A DNA stretch of 64,000 nucleotides from an uncultured Alistipes sp. (GTDB lineage: Bacteria > Bacteroidota > Bacteroidia > Bacteroidales > Rikenellaceae), in NCBI GenBank assembly GCA_947364365.1, contig CANASP010000006.1, forward strand, positions 1 to 64,000, written 5' to 3'. Numbering within the stretch: position 1 is the first letter of the stretch; each line of letters starts with the position of its first letter. Shown in pieces: positions 31,754 through 41,692 of this stretch. A program made the position numbers and the translations under genes. The notes under the pieces are model-generated. The model saw only the letters and a list, made by a program, of their open reading frames with translations. It made no database searches and had not been told where the DNA came from.

Positions 31754-32518
31754 ATGTTCCAACCGCTCATTCTCCTGCTCCAGGCAGGCTACCACACCGC
31801 CCCGCACGCCGCGCACGGCTACTCGGCCGCCACGTCGGGCATGTTCCTGCTGATGATCGCCATCGGCGTGGCCGGATACGCCGTCCAGGCCCGCCTCCAG
31901 TCGGTCTTCAAGAAGTATTCGCGCGTGCAGTTCCCCGGCGGGATCACAGGGGCCCAGGTCGCCGAGAAGATGCTGCGCGACAACAACATCCACAACGTGA
32001 AGGTGACCCATGTCGGCGGCCACCTGACCGACCATTTCGATCCCCGGACGATGACCGTCAACCTGAGCGACTCGGTCTATGCGTCGACGAGCGTCGCCGC
32101 GGCGGCCGTCGCGGCCCACGAGTGCGGCCACGCCGTGCAGCACGCCCGCGGCTACGCCCCGCTGGTCATGCGTTCGCAGCTGGTGCCCGTGGTGCAGTTC
32201 GCCTCGTCGGCCGCCACGTGGGTCATCATCGCCGGACTGGTGCTGCTGGCCTCGACGCAGAACGACACGCTGTGCTGGATCGGCGTAGCGCTGATCGCCA
32301 CCACGGCGCTCTTCTCGCTCATCACCCTCCCGGTCGAGTACAACGCCTCCGAAAGGGCGCTCGAATGGTTGCAGACGAGCCGCACGATGCAGGGCGCCCA
32401 GCTCACGCAGGCGCGCGAGGCGCTCCGCTGGGCCGCACGCACCTACCTCGTGGCCGCGCTGAGCGCCGTGGCTTCGGTACTCTACTGGGTCTTCGTCATT
32501 CTCGGACGACGCGATTAA
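31754..32518 (+). CDS. YugP-like neutral zinc metallopeptidase
   Basis: A 254-residue membrane protein with an N-terminal transmembrane helix (about 25-45), a cytoplasm-facing protease domain with the HExxH zinc site H122-E123-C-G-H126 (AAHECGHAVQHARGYAP), and two further helices (about 150-195). The family pattern (SSLTGAQVAEKML, HYDPRTKTVNLS) is echoed by GITGAQVAEKMLRDNN and DHFDPRTMTVNLS. It is probably a membrane protein quality-control protease. It is the first gene of a run that continues into the SGNH, MBOAT and PAP2 genes. Confidence 0.9.
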   Translation: MFQPLILLLQAGYHTAPHAAHGYSAATSGMFLLMIAIGVAGYAVQARLQSVFKKYSRVQFPGGITGAQVAEKMLRDNNIHNVKVTHVGGHLTDHFDPRTMTVNLSDSVYASTSVAAAAVAAHECGHAVQHARGYAPLVMRSQLVPVVQFASSAATWVIIAGLVLLASTQNDTLCWIGVALIATTALFSLITLPVEYNASERALEWLQTSRTMQGAQLTQAREALRWAARTYLVAALSAVASVLYWVFVILGRRD

Positions 32519-32537
32519 CCCCAGCAACCCGCCAACG

Positions 32538-34247
32538 ATGGAACCCCGGCCCGGAAAAGAGTATTCCCACACGACCTGGATGGCGGTCGCGGCACTCATC
32601 TGCGTGCTCGCGGCCGTCAGCTTCATTCCGCCGCAGCACGTGGGCGGGGTGACCCTCCGGCGTGCCAATATCCTCTCGCAGCTCGTCGTCTTCGACGACG
32701 GCACGGACGCGGCCGGGCAGTCGGAGGAGCCCCTTTTCGACGAGGAGGAGTTCCGCATCGACATGGCGGCGGTCGTCGAGCAGATCCAGGCCGAGCAGCC
32801 GGCCGCCGACTCGGCGCTGCGCAGCATCCCCATCACCTTCGAGTGGGATACGACGCATCCGGACGACGACGCGACGGCGCCGCACCCCTTCGCTCCGCGG
32901 CTGCGCGACAGCCTGCGGCGGGTTCCCGCAATGTCCCTCGTCGACTCGCTCACGCCGATCGAGGATTACAGCGCCGACAGCAGCTTCATGCGTTTCTGCG
33001 ACACGCTGCTCACGGCCGCACGTCCGGTGCGCATCGCCTTTCTGGGCGACTCGTTCGTCGAGGGCGACATCCTGACGGCCGACCTGCGCGAGCAGATGCA
33101 ACTGGCCTACGGCGGAGGCGGGGCGGGGTTCGCCCCGATGGCTTCGCCGCTGACGGGATTCCGCCGGACGATCCGCACCCAGTCGAAGGGGTGGACCTCG
33201 CACAACATCATGCAGCGCAAGAACGCGCCCCAGCACCTGCGCGACAACTTCTTCGTCTCGGGATGGGTCTGCCAGCCCGCCGCGGGCGCCTCGACCCGCT
33301 GGGAGTGCGTCGGCGAGCGCGCCCGTCTGGAGGAGTGCCCGACGGCCCGCATCCTCTTCCTCTCGCCCCACGACAGCCGCATCCTGCTCTCGCTCAACGA
33401 TTCGACCCGCCACGAAATCTTCGTCGAAGGCGACGCCGCGGTACGGCAGATCGTGGTCCGCGCACCGCGGATCGGCTCGCTGACCTTCCATCTTCCCGAG
33501 GCCTCGGAGGGCTTCATCGGCTACGGCGCCCTCTTCGAAGGGACAGAAGGCGTGGCGGTCGACAACTACTCGATACGCAGCAACAACGGCCAGGCGATGT
33601 TCTGGACCAACCCCTCGGTCGACGCCCAGATCGGCACCCTCGTGGGCGGTTACGACCTGGTGATCCTGCAATACGGACTCAACATCATGCAGCAGGGCGT
33701 GCACGCCTACGGCAACTACGCCGCGCAGATCGGCAAGATGGTGGCCTTCGTGCGCGAGTGCTTCCCCGGAGCGGCGGTGCTCGTCATGGGCGTCAGCGAC
33801 CGTTCGGCGAAGGGCGACAACGGCTTCCGGCCGATGGATGCCGTGCCCTACATGACCGATTTCCAGCGCCGGGCCGCCCGTGAGGCGGGAGCGGCCTTCT
33901 GGCCCACCTCCGAGGCGATGCGCGCCGAGGGCGGCATGGCGCGCTTCGTGCAGAACGGCTGGGCGGGCAAGGACTACACCCACATCAACTACGCCGGCGG
34001 CCGCCGCGTGGCCTGGGCGCTCGTCGACGCCCTGAACGGCTGCGCCCGCACGGCCGCGGAGCGGATCGTGCACCGGCGCCGCGAGCAGCGGATCGTCGAC
34101 TCGCTGCGCCGCTCGCTGCTCGACCGGAAACTCTTCACCCCCATCGCCTCCTTCCCGGCCGCAGCCGCGTCCGGCGAGAAGACCGGCACCCGCTCCGACG
34201 ACACCGAAGCGACGGAGACCCTTCCGCACAACACCCCGCAGCGATGA
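32538..34247 (+). CDS. SGNH/GDSL-hydrolase-like protein partner of MBOAT
   Basis: A 569-residue protein with one N-terminal membrane anchor (about 14-32), an acidic variable region (about 50-150) and an SGNH esterase/transferase domain (about 170-530). Block I is FLGDSFVEGD with the catalytic Ser, block III is LQYGLNIMQ with Asn, and block V is DYTHINYAG with the Asp-x-x-His dyad. The fold and its MBOAT neighbour match PatA/PatB- and AlgX/AlgI-type systems, in which the membrane enzyme exports acetyl groups and the SGNH partner places them on a polysaccharide or peptidoglycan. The stop overlaps the next ATG. Confidence 0.87.
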   Translation: MEPRPGKEYSHTTWMAVAALICVLAAVSFIPPQHVGGVTLRRANILSQLVVFDDGTDAAGQSEEPLFDEEEFRIDMAAVVEQIQAEQPAADSALRSIPITFEWDTTHPDDDATAPHPFAPRLRDSLRRVPAMSLVDSLTPIEDYSADSSFMRFCDTLLTAARPVRIAFLGDSFVEGDILTADLREQMQLAYGGGGAGFAPMASPLTGFRRTIRTQSKGWTSHNIMQRKNAPQHLRDNFFVSGWVCQPAAGASTRWECVGERARLEECPTARILFLSPHDSRILLSLNDSTRHEIFVEGDAAVRQIVVRAPRIGSLTFHLPEASEGFIGYGALFEGTEGVAVDNYSIRSNNGQAMFWTNPSVDAQIGTLVGGYDLVILQYGLNIMQQGVHAYGNYAAQIGKMVAFVRECFPGAAVLVMGVSDRSAKGDNGFRPMDAVPYMTDFQRRAAREAGAAFWPTSEAMRAEGGMARFVQNGWAGKDYTHINYAGGRRVAWALVDALNGCARTAAERIVHRRREQRIVDSLRRSLLDRKLFTPIASFPAAAASGEKTGTRSDDTEATETLPHNTPQR

Positions 34248-35749
34248 ACTTCCCGACGGTGAACGACCTGCCCGCCACGCTGGCGGAGCTGCTGCGCTAC
34301 GACGCCTCGTCGCCGCTGATCTTCAGCAGCGGGCTCTTCCTGTTCCTCTTCGCGGGGTTCCTGTTTTTCTACGGCATGCTGCGCCGGGCCACGACGGCGC
34401 GCATCGTCTATGTCATCCTCTTCTCGCTCTACTTCTACTACAAGTCGAGCGGCATCTACTTCCTGCTGCTGCTCTTCGCCGCCACGAGCGACTACGGGAT
34501 CGCCCGGGCGCTCCACCGCACGCAGCGGCCCGCAATGCGCCGGCTGTGGGTGGCGCTGAGCGTGGCCGTCAACCTCGGCATGCTGGGCTATTTCAAGTAC
34601 ACCAACTTCCTCATAGACATCGCCAACCAGTTCTTCGGCGAGGGGTTCCTCCAGTTCCGCAACATCTTCCTGCCGGTCGGCATCTCGTTCTTCGTCTTCC
34701 AGTCGATGAGCTACACGATCGACATCTACCGCCGCGAGCTCAAGCCCCTGGACAACTGGTGCGACTACCTTTTCTACCTCTCGTTCTTCCCCCAGCTGGT
34801 GGCGGGTCCCATCGTCCGGGCGCGCGACTTCATCCCCCAGATCCGGCGCAATCCGGTGGTCATCACGCGAGAGATGTTCGGCACGGGCGTCTTCCTGATC
34901 CTCACGGGGCTCTTCAAGAAGGCGGTCATCTCCGACTACATCTCGCTCAACTTCGTCGACCGCATCTTCGACGAGCCGCTGCTCTACTCGGGATTCGAAT
35001 GCCTGGCGGGCATCTACGGCTACGCGTTGCAGATCTACTGCGATTTCTCGGGCTACTCGGACATGGCCATCGGCATCGCCCTCCTGCTGGGCTTTCGCTT
35101 TCCGAAGAACTTCGACGCCCCCTACAAGTCGGCCACGATCACCGAATTCTGGCGCCGCTGGCACATCTCGCTCTCGTCGTGGCTGCGCGACTACCTCTAC
35201 ATTTCGCTGGGCGGCAACCGCAAGGGGCGTATCAGGACCTATGTCAATCTGCTGCTGACGATGCTGCTGGGCGGCCTGTGGCACGGCGCCGCCGTGCGTT
35301 TCATCCTCTGGGGCGCGCTCCACGGCACGGCGCTGGCGCTGCACAAGGTGTGGCTGGCCCTGATCCCGGGAGCCAAACCCTCGGGCGCGCAGATGCACTG
35401 GTGGAGCCGCGCGGCGGGCATGGCACTCACGTTCAACCTCGTATGCTTCGGATGGCTGATGTTCCGCGCCGAATCGATGCAGACCGTGGGGCTGATGCTC
35501 CACCAGATCTTCTATAACTTCAACCCGGCGATCGTCCCGCAGGTCCTCGCCGGCTACACCGGAGCCTTCCTCCTCATCGCGCTGGGCTACGGGCTGCACC
35601 TGCTCCCGGCAAGCGTCGACGCTGCGGCCCGGCAGGCGGTCGTCCGCTCGCCGCTGCTCCTGCAGGTGACGATGGCCGCGGCGATGATCTGGCTCGTCAT
35701 GCAGGTCAAGTCGAGCGACATACAACCCTTCATCTACTTCCAATTCTGA
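34244..35749 (+). CDS. MBOAT family O-acyltransferase (AlgI/PatA-like)
   Basis: A 501-residue polytopic membrane protein with about eleven helices. The invariant MBOAT His is H347 in LLGGLWHGAAVRFILWGALHG, and the preceding TEFWRRWHISLSSWLRDYLYISLGGNRKG is the conserved cytoplasmic loop with the second active-site region. It is expected to move acetyl from a cytoplasmic donor across the membrane for envelope glycan O-acetylation, with the upstream SGNH protein as partner. Translationally coupled to it through ATGA. Confidence 0.93.
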   Translation: MNFPTVNDLPATLAELLRYDASSPLIFSSGLFLFLFAGFLFFYGMLRRATTARIVYVILFSLYFYYKSSGIYFLLLLFAATSDYGIARALHRTQRPAMRRLWVALSVAVNLGMLGYFKYTNFLIDIANQFFGEGFLQFRNIFLPVGISFFVFQSMSYTIDIYRRELKPLDNWCDYLFYLSFFPQLVAGPIVRARDFIPQIRRNPVVITREMFGTGVFLILTGLFKKAVISDYISLNFVDRIFDEPLLYSGFECLAGIYGYALQIYCDFSGYSDMAIGIALLLGFRFPKNFDAPYKSATITEFWRRWHISLSSWLRDYLYISLGGNRKGRIRTYVNLLLTMLLGGLWHGAAVRFILWGALHGTALALHKVWLALIPGAKPSGAQMHWWSRAAGMALTFNLVCFGWLMFRAESMQTVGLMLHQIFYNFNPAIVPQVLAGYTGAFLLIALGYGLHLLPASVDAAARQAVVRSPLLLQVTMAAAMIWLVMQVKSSDIQPFIYFQF

Positions 35750-35793
35750 CCCCGGGGCCGCACACCGCCGCCCCGACACCCCGCACTCGCACC

Positions 35794-36441
35794 ATGACTT
35801 GGGACTACGACCTCTTTCTCGCACTGAACTTCGACGGCGGCCCGGCGATGGACCGCGCGATGCTCGCCCTCTCGGGCACGGCGCTCTGGCTTCCGCTCTA
35901 CGCGCTGATCCTCTGGATGATCTACCGCCGCTACGGGCTGCGCGGCGCCGGACTCTTCTTCGTCGTGATGCTCGCATCGCTCGTCCTTTCGGACATGGTG
36001 TCGGGGATCTTCAAACACAACGGCCTGCTGGGCGACCTGCTGCCCGGCTTCGAGCCCCGCTGGCGTCCGATGTTCACCCCCGAACTGGAGGGGCTCGCGA
36101 TCCCGCCAGACTCGCTCTACGCCCTGCGCCGGGCCGGCACGCCGGGCGACTGGGCGGTCCACGTCCCCGTGGAGGCCGTAGCGGGGCGTTACGGCACGGT
36201 CTCGGCCCATGCGGCCACGGTCGTGGCGCTCGCGGTGCTGTCGTGCGCCGCGATCCGGCGCCGCTGGTTCGCGGCGCTGATGGTCGCGAGCACCGCGGCG
36301 ATCTGCTACTCGCGCATCTATCTGGCCAAACACTTCCCGATGGATCTCCTGTGGGGCACGGCCGTGGGCGCCACCCTCGGATGGGGGGCCTGGCTGCTCT
36401 TCCGGCGCTTCGCCGAGCGAAGCGGCTCCGCGCGGCTTTGA
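35794..36441 (+). CDS. PAP2 family membrane phosphatase
   Basis: A 215-residue inner-membrane protein with five or six helices. The phosphatase signature is visible in two parts: C1 (KHNGLLGDLLPGFEPRWRP, the KX6RP-like motif with a longer spacing) and C3 (SRIYLAKHFPMD, catalytic His and Asp). C2 is VSAHAAT rather than PSGH, so Pro and Gly of the usual motif are replaced while the His remains. Such enzymes recycle undecaprenyl pyrophosphate or remove lipid A phosphate. Being in the same run as the MBOAT system suggests envelope work. Confidence 0.85.
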   Translation: MTWDYDLFLALNFDGGPAMDRAMLALSGTALWLPLYALILWMIYRRYGLRGAGLFFVVMLASLVLSDMVSGIFKHNGLLGDLLPGFEPRWRPMFTPELEGLAIPPDSLYALRRAGTPGDWAVHVPVEAVAGRYGTVSAHAATVVALAVLSCAAIRRRWFAALMVASTAAICYSRIYLAKHFPMDLLWGTAVGATLGWGAWLLFRRFAERSGSARL

Positions 36442-36467
36442 TTTTCCGCCCTTTTTTCGTAATTTTG
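36437..36467 (+). promoter_or_regulatory. Promoter of lysS
   Basis: TTTG at 36437-36440, 19 bases, then TAATTTTG at 36460-36467, located 37 bases before the lysS ATG and inside the end of the PAP2 gene. Confidence 0.8.
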
Positions 36468-36504
36468 CCCCGTATCCCGAAACAACAAAAACCGAAGATA
36501 TACA

Positions 36505-38232
36505 ATGGCTATCGAACTCTCCGAACAGGAACAGCTGCGCCGCCGGTCGCTCGCCGCGCTGCGCGAGCTGGGCATCGAACCCTACCCCGCCGCCCGCTAC
36601 GATGTGACGGCCACGGCACGTGAAATCGCCGACAACTACGACGAGGCGAAGGGCAACTACCAGGAGGTCCGCATCGCGGGCCGCATCATGTCGCGCCGCA
36701 TCATGGGCAGCGCCTCGTTCTTCGAGCTGCAGGACGCCACGGGCCGCATCCAGGTCTACGTCCGCCGCGACGACATCTGCCCCGAGGGGGACCCGACGCT
36801 CTACAACACGGTCTTCAAGAAGCTGCTCGACATCGGCGACTTCGTGGGCGTGGAGGGCTTCGCCTTCCATACCAACTCGGGCGAGCTGTCGGTCCACTGC
36901 CGCCGCTTCACGGTGCTGTCGAAGTCGATCCGCCCGCTGCCCGTCGTCAAGGAGAAGGACGGCAAGACCTTCGACGCCTTCACCGATCCCGAGGTGCGCT
37001 ACCGCCAGCGCTACCTCGACCTCATCGTCAACCCGCAGGTCAAGGAGACCTTCGTAAAACGCGCCAAGATCATGGCCACCATGCGCGAGTTCTTCAACGA
37101 GCGCGGCTACCTGGAGGTGGAGACCCCGATCCTCCAGCCCATCCCGGGCGGCGCCTCGGCGCGTCCGTTCATCACGCACCACAACTCGCTCGACATCGAC
37201 CTCTACCTGCGCATCGCCACGGAGCTCTACCTCAAGAAACTCATCGTCGGCGGCTTCGACGGCGTCTACGAGTTCGGCAAGAACTTCCGCAACGAGGGCA
37301 TGGACCGCACGCACAACCCCGAGTTCACCTGCATGGAGATCTACGTCGCCTACAAGGACTACCGCTGGATGATGGAGTTCACCGAGCAGATGCTCGAGCG
37401 CGTGGCGATGGCCACCAACGGCACCACGGAGCTTACGATCGACGGCAAGGCCATCTCGTTCAAGGCGCCGTTCCGCCGCCTGACGATGACCGACGCCATC
37501 CGCGAGAAGACGGGCTACGACATCACGGGACAGAGCGAGGAGCAGCTGCGCGAGGCGTGCAAGCGGCTGAACGTCGAGACCGACGAGACGATGGGCAAGG
37601 GCAAGCTCATCGACGCCATCTTCGGCCAGTACTGCGAGGAGGAGCTCATCCAGCCCACGTTCGTCTGCGACTACCCCATCGAGATGTCGCCGCTGTGCAA
37701 GCGCCACCGCGAGAATCCCGACCTGACGGAGCGTTTCGAGCTCTTCGTCAACGGCAAGGAGCTCTGCAACGCCTACTCGGAGCTCAACGACCCGATCGAC
37801 CAGCTGGAGCGCTTCCAGGAGCAGCTGCGGCTCTCGGAGAAAGGCGACGACGAGGCGATGTTCATCGACATGGACTTCGTCCGCGCGCTCGAATACGGCA
37901 TGCCCTCGTGCTCGGGCATGGGCATCGGCATCGACCGTCTGACGATGTTCATGACGGGCGAGACGTCGATCCAGGACGTGCTCTTCTTCCCCCAGATGCG
38001 CCCCGAGAAGAAGGTCACGGCCGACGCCGCGGAGCGCTACACCGAGATCGGAGTGCCCGAGGAGTGGGTTCCCGTGATCCAGAAGATGGGCTACATCACC
38101 GTCGAGTCGCTGCGCAAGCTCGCCCCGGGCAAGTTCTTCAACGACCTGTGCGGCTTCAACAAGAAAAACAAGCTCGGCCTCAAGGCGCCCTCCATGGAGG
38201 AGGTGAAGCGCTGGTGCGAGGCAGAGGCATAA
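36505..38232 (+). CDS. lysS: Lysyl-tRNA synthetase (class II)
   Basis: A 575-residue class II synthetase. An OB-fold anticodon-binding domain (about 55-150; [33 protein letters not shown]) is followed by the catalytic domain with motif 1 ([28 protein letters not shown]), motif 2 ([20 protein letters not shown]) and motif 3 ([13 protein letters not shown]). About 75 extra residues at the C-terminus (about 500-575) are usual in Bacteroidetes LysRS and absent in E. coli. It charges tRNA-Lys. It has its own promoter, and a phosphoesterase gene follows after 13 bases. Confidence 0.96.
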   Translation: MAIELSEQEQLRRRSLAALRELGIEPYPAARYDVTATAREIADNYDEAKGNYQEVRIAGRIMSRRIMGSASFFELQDATGRIQVYVRRDDICPEGDPTLYNTVFKKLLDIGDFVGVEGFAFHTNSGELSVHCRRFTVLSKSIRPLPVVKEKDGKTFDAFTDPEVRYRQRYLDLIVNPQVKETFVKRAKIMATMREFFNERGYLEVETPILQPIPGGASARPFITHHNSLDIDLYLRIATELYLKKLIVGGFDGVYEFGKNFRNEGMDRTHNPEFTCMEIYVAYKDYRWMMEFTEQMLERVAMATNGTTELTIDGKAISFKAPFRRLTMTDAIREKTGYDITGQSEEQLREACKRLNVETDETMGKGKLIDAIFGQYCEEELIQPTFVCDYPIEMSPLCKRHRENPDLTERFELFVNGKELCNAYSELNDPIDQLERFQEQLRLSEKGDDEAMFIDMDFVRALEYGMPSCSGMGIGIDRLTMFMTGETSIQDVLFFPQMRPEKKVTADAAERYTEIGVPEEWVPVIQKMGYITVESLRKLAPGKFFNDLCGFNKKNKLGLKAPSMEEVKRWCEAEA

Positions 38233-38245
38233 GACGGGAGGCGCT

Positions 38246-39220
38246 ATGAAAAGATTGCTGTTACTGGCTTGCCTGCTCGCCGCGGCATTGGCCCGGGCCG
38301 GCGAGCCCGCCGCCGACGCGGCTCCGCTGCGCTTCGGCGACGACGGAACGTTCACCATCGTGCAACTCACCGACATCCACTACACCGGCGCCGCCGGGCT
38401 GTCGGAGCACGTGCCCGCCATGCTCACGCGGCTCATCGGGCAGGAGAAACCTGACCTGATCGTCCTAACGGGCGACGTGATCTACCGCCGTCCGGGCGCT
38501 GCCCGCATGGCCGAAATGTGCGGCATCATCGGCGGCACGGGCATCCCCTATGCCGTGACGCTGGGCAACCACGACGCCGAGCAGGGCATCACGCAGGACG
38601 AGTTGCACGCGCTGCTGCGCACGCTTCCCCTCTGCGTCAACGGCCGCTACGCCGCCGAGGGGGCCCACGACTTCGTGATCCCCGTCTACACGGCCGACGG
38701 CACGACGGAGGAGGCCCGCATCTACGTGATGGACTCCAACGACTACAACGCCGACGACCACTCCTACAAGGGTTTCGAGCCCGCGCAGGTCGCCTGGTAC
38801 GGCGCGCAGTGCGCCGAAGCCGCCGCGCGCAACGGCCGCAAGGCCACGGGATTGATGTTCTTCCACGTGCCGCTGCCCGAGTACGCCGAGGCGTTCGCCG
38901 AGGAGCGGCTCTCGGGTTCGCGCCTGGAGGGCGAATGCCCGCCGCGCGACAACGCGGGGATGTTCCGGGCGCTGGTCGACGGCGGCGAGGTGATCGGCGT
39001 ATTCACCGGCCACGACCACTCCAACGACTACGTCGCCCAGAAGGAGGGCATCGCCCTCGGATACGGCCGTTACAGCGGCGGCTACGGCGAGTACCAGGAG
39101 CTCGTGAGCGGCATTCGCGTCATCCGTCTCCAGCAGGGCCGCCGCGGCTTCACCACCTGGATCCGCCAGGCCAACGGCCGCGAACGCCACCGCACGGAGT
39201 TTCCCGCCGAGGAGAAATAG
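38246..39220 (+). CDS. Exported calcineurin-like metallophosphoesterase
   Basis: A 324-residue secreted phosphoesterase with a signal peptide ending near LARAG. Metal-binding motifs in order: QLTDIHYTG (D and H), LTGDVIYR (D), GNHDAEQ (N and H), FFHVPLPEY (H) and GHDHSNDY (GHxH). This matches the purple acid phosphatase-like/PhoD-like family Pfam Metallophos. It likely hydrolyses phosphomonoesters or nucleotides in the periplasm. The gene is 13 bases behind lysS and eight bases ahead of the next frame, so they may form one transcript. Confidence 0.9.
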   Translation: MKRLLLLACLLAAALARAGEPAADAAPLRFGDDGTFTIVQLTDIHYTGAAGLSEHVPAMLTRLIGQEKPDLIVLTGDVIYRRPGAARMAEMCGIIGGTGIPYAVTLGNHDAEQGITQDELHALLRTLPLCVNGRYAAEGAHDFVIPVYTADGTTEEARIYVMDSNDYNADDHSYKGFEPAQVAWYGAQCAEAAARNGRKATGLMFFHVPLPEYAEAFAEERLSGSRLEGECPPRDNAGMFRALVDGGEVIGVFTGHDHSNDYVAQKEGIALGYGRYSGGYGEYQELVSGIRVIRLQQGRRGFTTWIRQANGRERHRTEFPAEEK

Positions 39221-39227
39221 CCCCGGA

Positions 39228-39584
39228 ATGAGCCCCACCGCACGAAGGATCGCCCCGACGGCAGCCGCAGCAGCCATCCTGCTCGCGGCCAACGCACTGA
39301 CGCTCCGCTCGGCGGTCGTCTTCCATCTCACGGCGACGGCGGCGTGCTTCGCGATGGCATGGTGGCTCATCCGCGCGTTCTGGCCGCGGCTCACGCAGCG
39401 CAGCCGCATCCTCCTGAAGGTGCTCTCCATCGCCGCGAGCTTCACGGCAGGGATCGGGCTCCCCGACCTGCTCGGCGCAGGGAACGCAGGCGAGGAGCCG
39501 CCCACGCTGCGGATAGCCGTCGCAGCCGCCGTGTGGTTTATCATTGCTTTGACATACAGTTTTATCTATAAAAACAAAACGAAC
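39228..39584 (+). CDS. Small four-helix membrane protein, open into tpiA
   Basis: A frame of 119 codons beginning eight bases after the phosphoesterase stop, with hydrophobic segments at about 11-31, 31-50, 66-82 and 97-114. It looks like a genuine small membrane protein, but there is no stop codon before the tpiA ATG at 39585, so as written it reads through in frame to give a 371-residue protein. The AT-rich last 45 bases resemble an intergenic spacer, which suggests a lost stop or a small indel. I see no known domain. A separate small protein in strains with an intact stop is likely. Confidence 0.55.
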
Positions 39585-40343
39585 ATGAGAAAGAAAATCG
39601 TAGCCGGCAACTGGAAGATGAACACGCTTCCCGCCGAAGGCGTAGCCCTCGCACAGGGCGTTGTAGCAGGTCGCGGCGAGGTATGCTCGTGCGTGAACTT
39701 CATCGTATGCCCCCCGTTCACCCACCTCGCCCAGGTCGCCGAGGCGCTGAAGGGCTCGGACATCGAGCTGGGCGCACAGAACTGCGCCGCCGAGGCCAAG
39801 GGTGCCTACACGGGCGAGGTAGCCGCCTCGATGATCGCCGCGCTGGGCTGCAAGTACGTGATCCTGGGCCACTCGGAGCGCCGCCAGTACTACGGCGAGA
39901 CCTCGGAGACGCTCAACCGCAAGATGGAGCAGGTCTATGCCAACGGCCTGACGCCGATCTACTGCGTGGGCGAGAACCTCGACGAGCGCGAGGCCGGCAA
40001 GCACTTCGACGTGGTGAAGGCCCAGATCGAGGAGGTGGTCTACAACCTCTCGGAGGAGCAGTTCAAGAACCTGGTGATCGCCTACGAGCCCGTATGGGCC
40101 ATCGGTACGGGCAAGACCGCCACGGCCGAGCAGGCACAGGAGATCCACGCCTACATCCGCAAGGTCCTCGCCGAGAAGTTCGGTGCGGCAGCCGAGGAGA
40201 CGGCGATCCTCTACGGCGGTTCGTGCAAGCCGTCGAACGCAGCCGAGATCTTCGCCAAGGAGGATGTCGACGGCGGTCTGATCGGCGGCGCGGCGCTGAA
40301 GGCCGAGGACTTCCTCGCCATCGGCAAGGGCTTCGCGAAGTAA
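39585..40343 (+). CDS. tpiA: Triose-phosphate isomerase
   Basis: A 252-residue TIM-barrel enzyme that interconverts dihydroxyacetone phosphate and glyceraldehyde 3-phosphate. Key residues: K11 in GNWKMN, the electrophilic His in LGHSERR, the catalytic Glu in [11 protein letters not shown] and the phosphate gripper [10 protein letters not shown]. The family start [13 protein letters not shown] fixes the ATG at 39585, although the upstream frame is open for another 119 codons. It ends at a strong terminator. Confidence 0.96.
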   Translation: MRKKIVAGNWKMNTLPAEGVALAQGVVAGRGEVCSCVNFIVCPPFTHLAQVAEALKGSDIELGAQNCAAEAKGAYTGEVAASMIAALGCKYVILGHSERRQYYGETSETLNRKMEQVYANGLTPIYCVGENLDEREAGKHFDVVKAQIEEVVYNLSEEQFKNLVIAYEPVWAIGTGKTATAEQAQEIHAYIRKVLAEKFGAAAEETAILYGGSCKPSNAAEIFAKEDVDGGLIGGAALKAEDFLAIGKGFAK

Positions 40344-40367
40344 CCGACGCGACGCCAGATCGAAACG

Positions 40368-40406
40368 GAAAGGGTCCGGAAGCAGTTGCTTCCGGACCCT
40401 TTTTTC
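40368..40406 (+). terminator. Terminator of tpiA
   Basis: AAAGGGTCCGGAAGC pairs with GCTTCCGGACCCTTT around AGTT, followed by a T run. Confidence 0.9.
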
Positions 40407-40457
40407 GATCGGGACGATCCGCCCCGCATGCTATGTCGGCGGGCCCGCAGCCGGCGG

Positions 40458-41231
40458 TCACTCCTTCATCTTATAATGGCGGACCCAGTCGATCTCCATC
40501 CGCACGGGCAGCTCGGCCGGATCGACGGCCCCGACCCACGAACCTCCCAGCTGCATGTCGAGGAGCAGCTCATAGGCGATATCGAAGGGGAACTGCCCCT
40601 CCTTCGGCGTCTCGATACGCGGATAGGCGAAGGTGCGCCGGCCGTTGACCGAGAAGACGAGGCTGTCGCGGCAGAACTCCACGCCATAGACATTGAAGTC
40701 GGCGGGATCGATCGCCGCCGTCGTGAAATGGGGCGGTTCGTCGGCGCCTCCCAGATGGAGCGTATAATGGGAATGGACGGTCTGATAGACCAGCGAGTCG
40801 TGGTTCAGATGCTCCATGATGTCGATCTCGCCGCCATGCGGATAGGGATGCGCCGCCCCGTCGAAGGGGAGCATCCAGATCGCCGGCCAGGCGCCGCGGG
40901 CCGAGCCGAAACGGGCGCGGATCTCCACGCGGCCGCCCTCGAAGGCATGTTTGCCGCGCGTCCACACACCGCCGGTCCAGTAGGCCACCGTATCGGCCGC
41001 AGGGTCGGGATTGACCACCCCGTGCAGGACGAGCCGACCGTCGCGCACTTCATAGCAGCGGTCGTCGAAGGTCAGCGTGTTCTGCCAGTCGGCCCCACCG
41101 CGCGGGATCCGGCTCCATATCGTCGTGTCGAGCGACACGCCATCGAAATCATCCTCCCAGACCAGCTCCCAGCGCGGCTCGGAGGTGCAGGCGGCCAGCA
41201 GGCAGGCCGCGAAGAACAACCATCTTTTCAT
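40458..41231 (-). CDS. Glycoside hydrolase family 16 lipoprotein
   Basis: A 257-residue lipoprotein with lipobox LLAAC (Cys15). The GH16 fold is shown by the catalytic motif GEIDIMEHL, with nucleophile E135, helper D137 and acid/base E140, preceded by the active-site strand AWPAIWMLP. The family cleaves beta-1,3- or beta-1,4-glucans and galactans (laminarin, lichenan, agar). The exact specificity is not visible. The start at 41231 is chosen for the signal peptide, as the longer frame to 41387 has none. It is unlinked to other carbohydrate genes and convergent with tpiA. Confidence 0.92.
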   Translation of the reverse strand: MKRWLFFAACLLAACTSEPRWELVWEDDFDGVSLDTTIWSRIPRGGADWQNTLTFDDRCYEVRDGRLVLHGVVNPDPAADTVAYWTGGVWTRGKHAFEGGRVEIRARFGSARGAWPAIWMLPFDGAAHPYPHGGEIDIMEHLNHDSLVYQTVHSHYTLHLGGADEPPHFTTAAIDPADFNVYGVEFCRDSLVFSVNGRRTFAYPRIETPKEGQFPFDIAYELLLDMQLGGSWVGAVDPAELPVRMEIDWVRHYKMKE

Positions 41232-41609
41232 ATTCGGATTCTGTTTTACTATTCCCGACGGACTATCCGTCGTGTCTCTGATTCTGAATCGGGGCGGGTC
41301 CAAAGTCCGCCGCGCTGCAACCGGCAAAAGCCGGAGGAGGCAACCAACGGAGCCGCGGGCAAGAGCGGCCCGGCCACGCGGCCGCACAAAACGGCCAGGA
41401 TACGCGCTCCGTCAACGGAGCGAATCGCCCAGCAGGCCAGCCGGACGGGTCAGTCAAAGGAAACGCCTTGCGCAAGCGGCCGGAACATCCGGCAGGACAC
41501 GCGCCTCCGCTGATCGGCCTGCGGACACACCCCAGCCCGGATCGCCCCACACAGACGCCATCGGATCGTCTCACACGAACGCGACCCGGCCCCTCGGCGC
41601 CCGGCCAAA
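41232..41609. other. Intergenic stretch without a supported gene
   Basis: The plus strand is purine- and C-rich with little T, similar in skew to the tract at 5.9-6.8 kb, and open frames on both strands again follow from composition. Several short inverted repeats are present (for example CGCTCCGT/ACGGAGCG near 41408). I see no promoter with good spacing for the GH16 gene. Confidence 0.5.
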
Positions 41610-41656
41610 CGAAAATTTCCGAACGGAAGTTGGCCACCTCCGTCCGGAAATTCCAT
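41610..41656 (-). terminator. Terminator of the ribosomal protein operon
   Basis: On the minus strand, AATTTCCG-GACGGA and TTCCGT-CGGAAATT form a long stem followed by TTTTC, 37 bases after the rplQ stop. Confidence 0.7.
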
Positions 41657-41692
41657 CGATGCAAGGCGGACCTGCCGCCCCATCGGGAAGAT

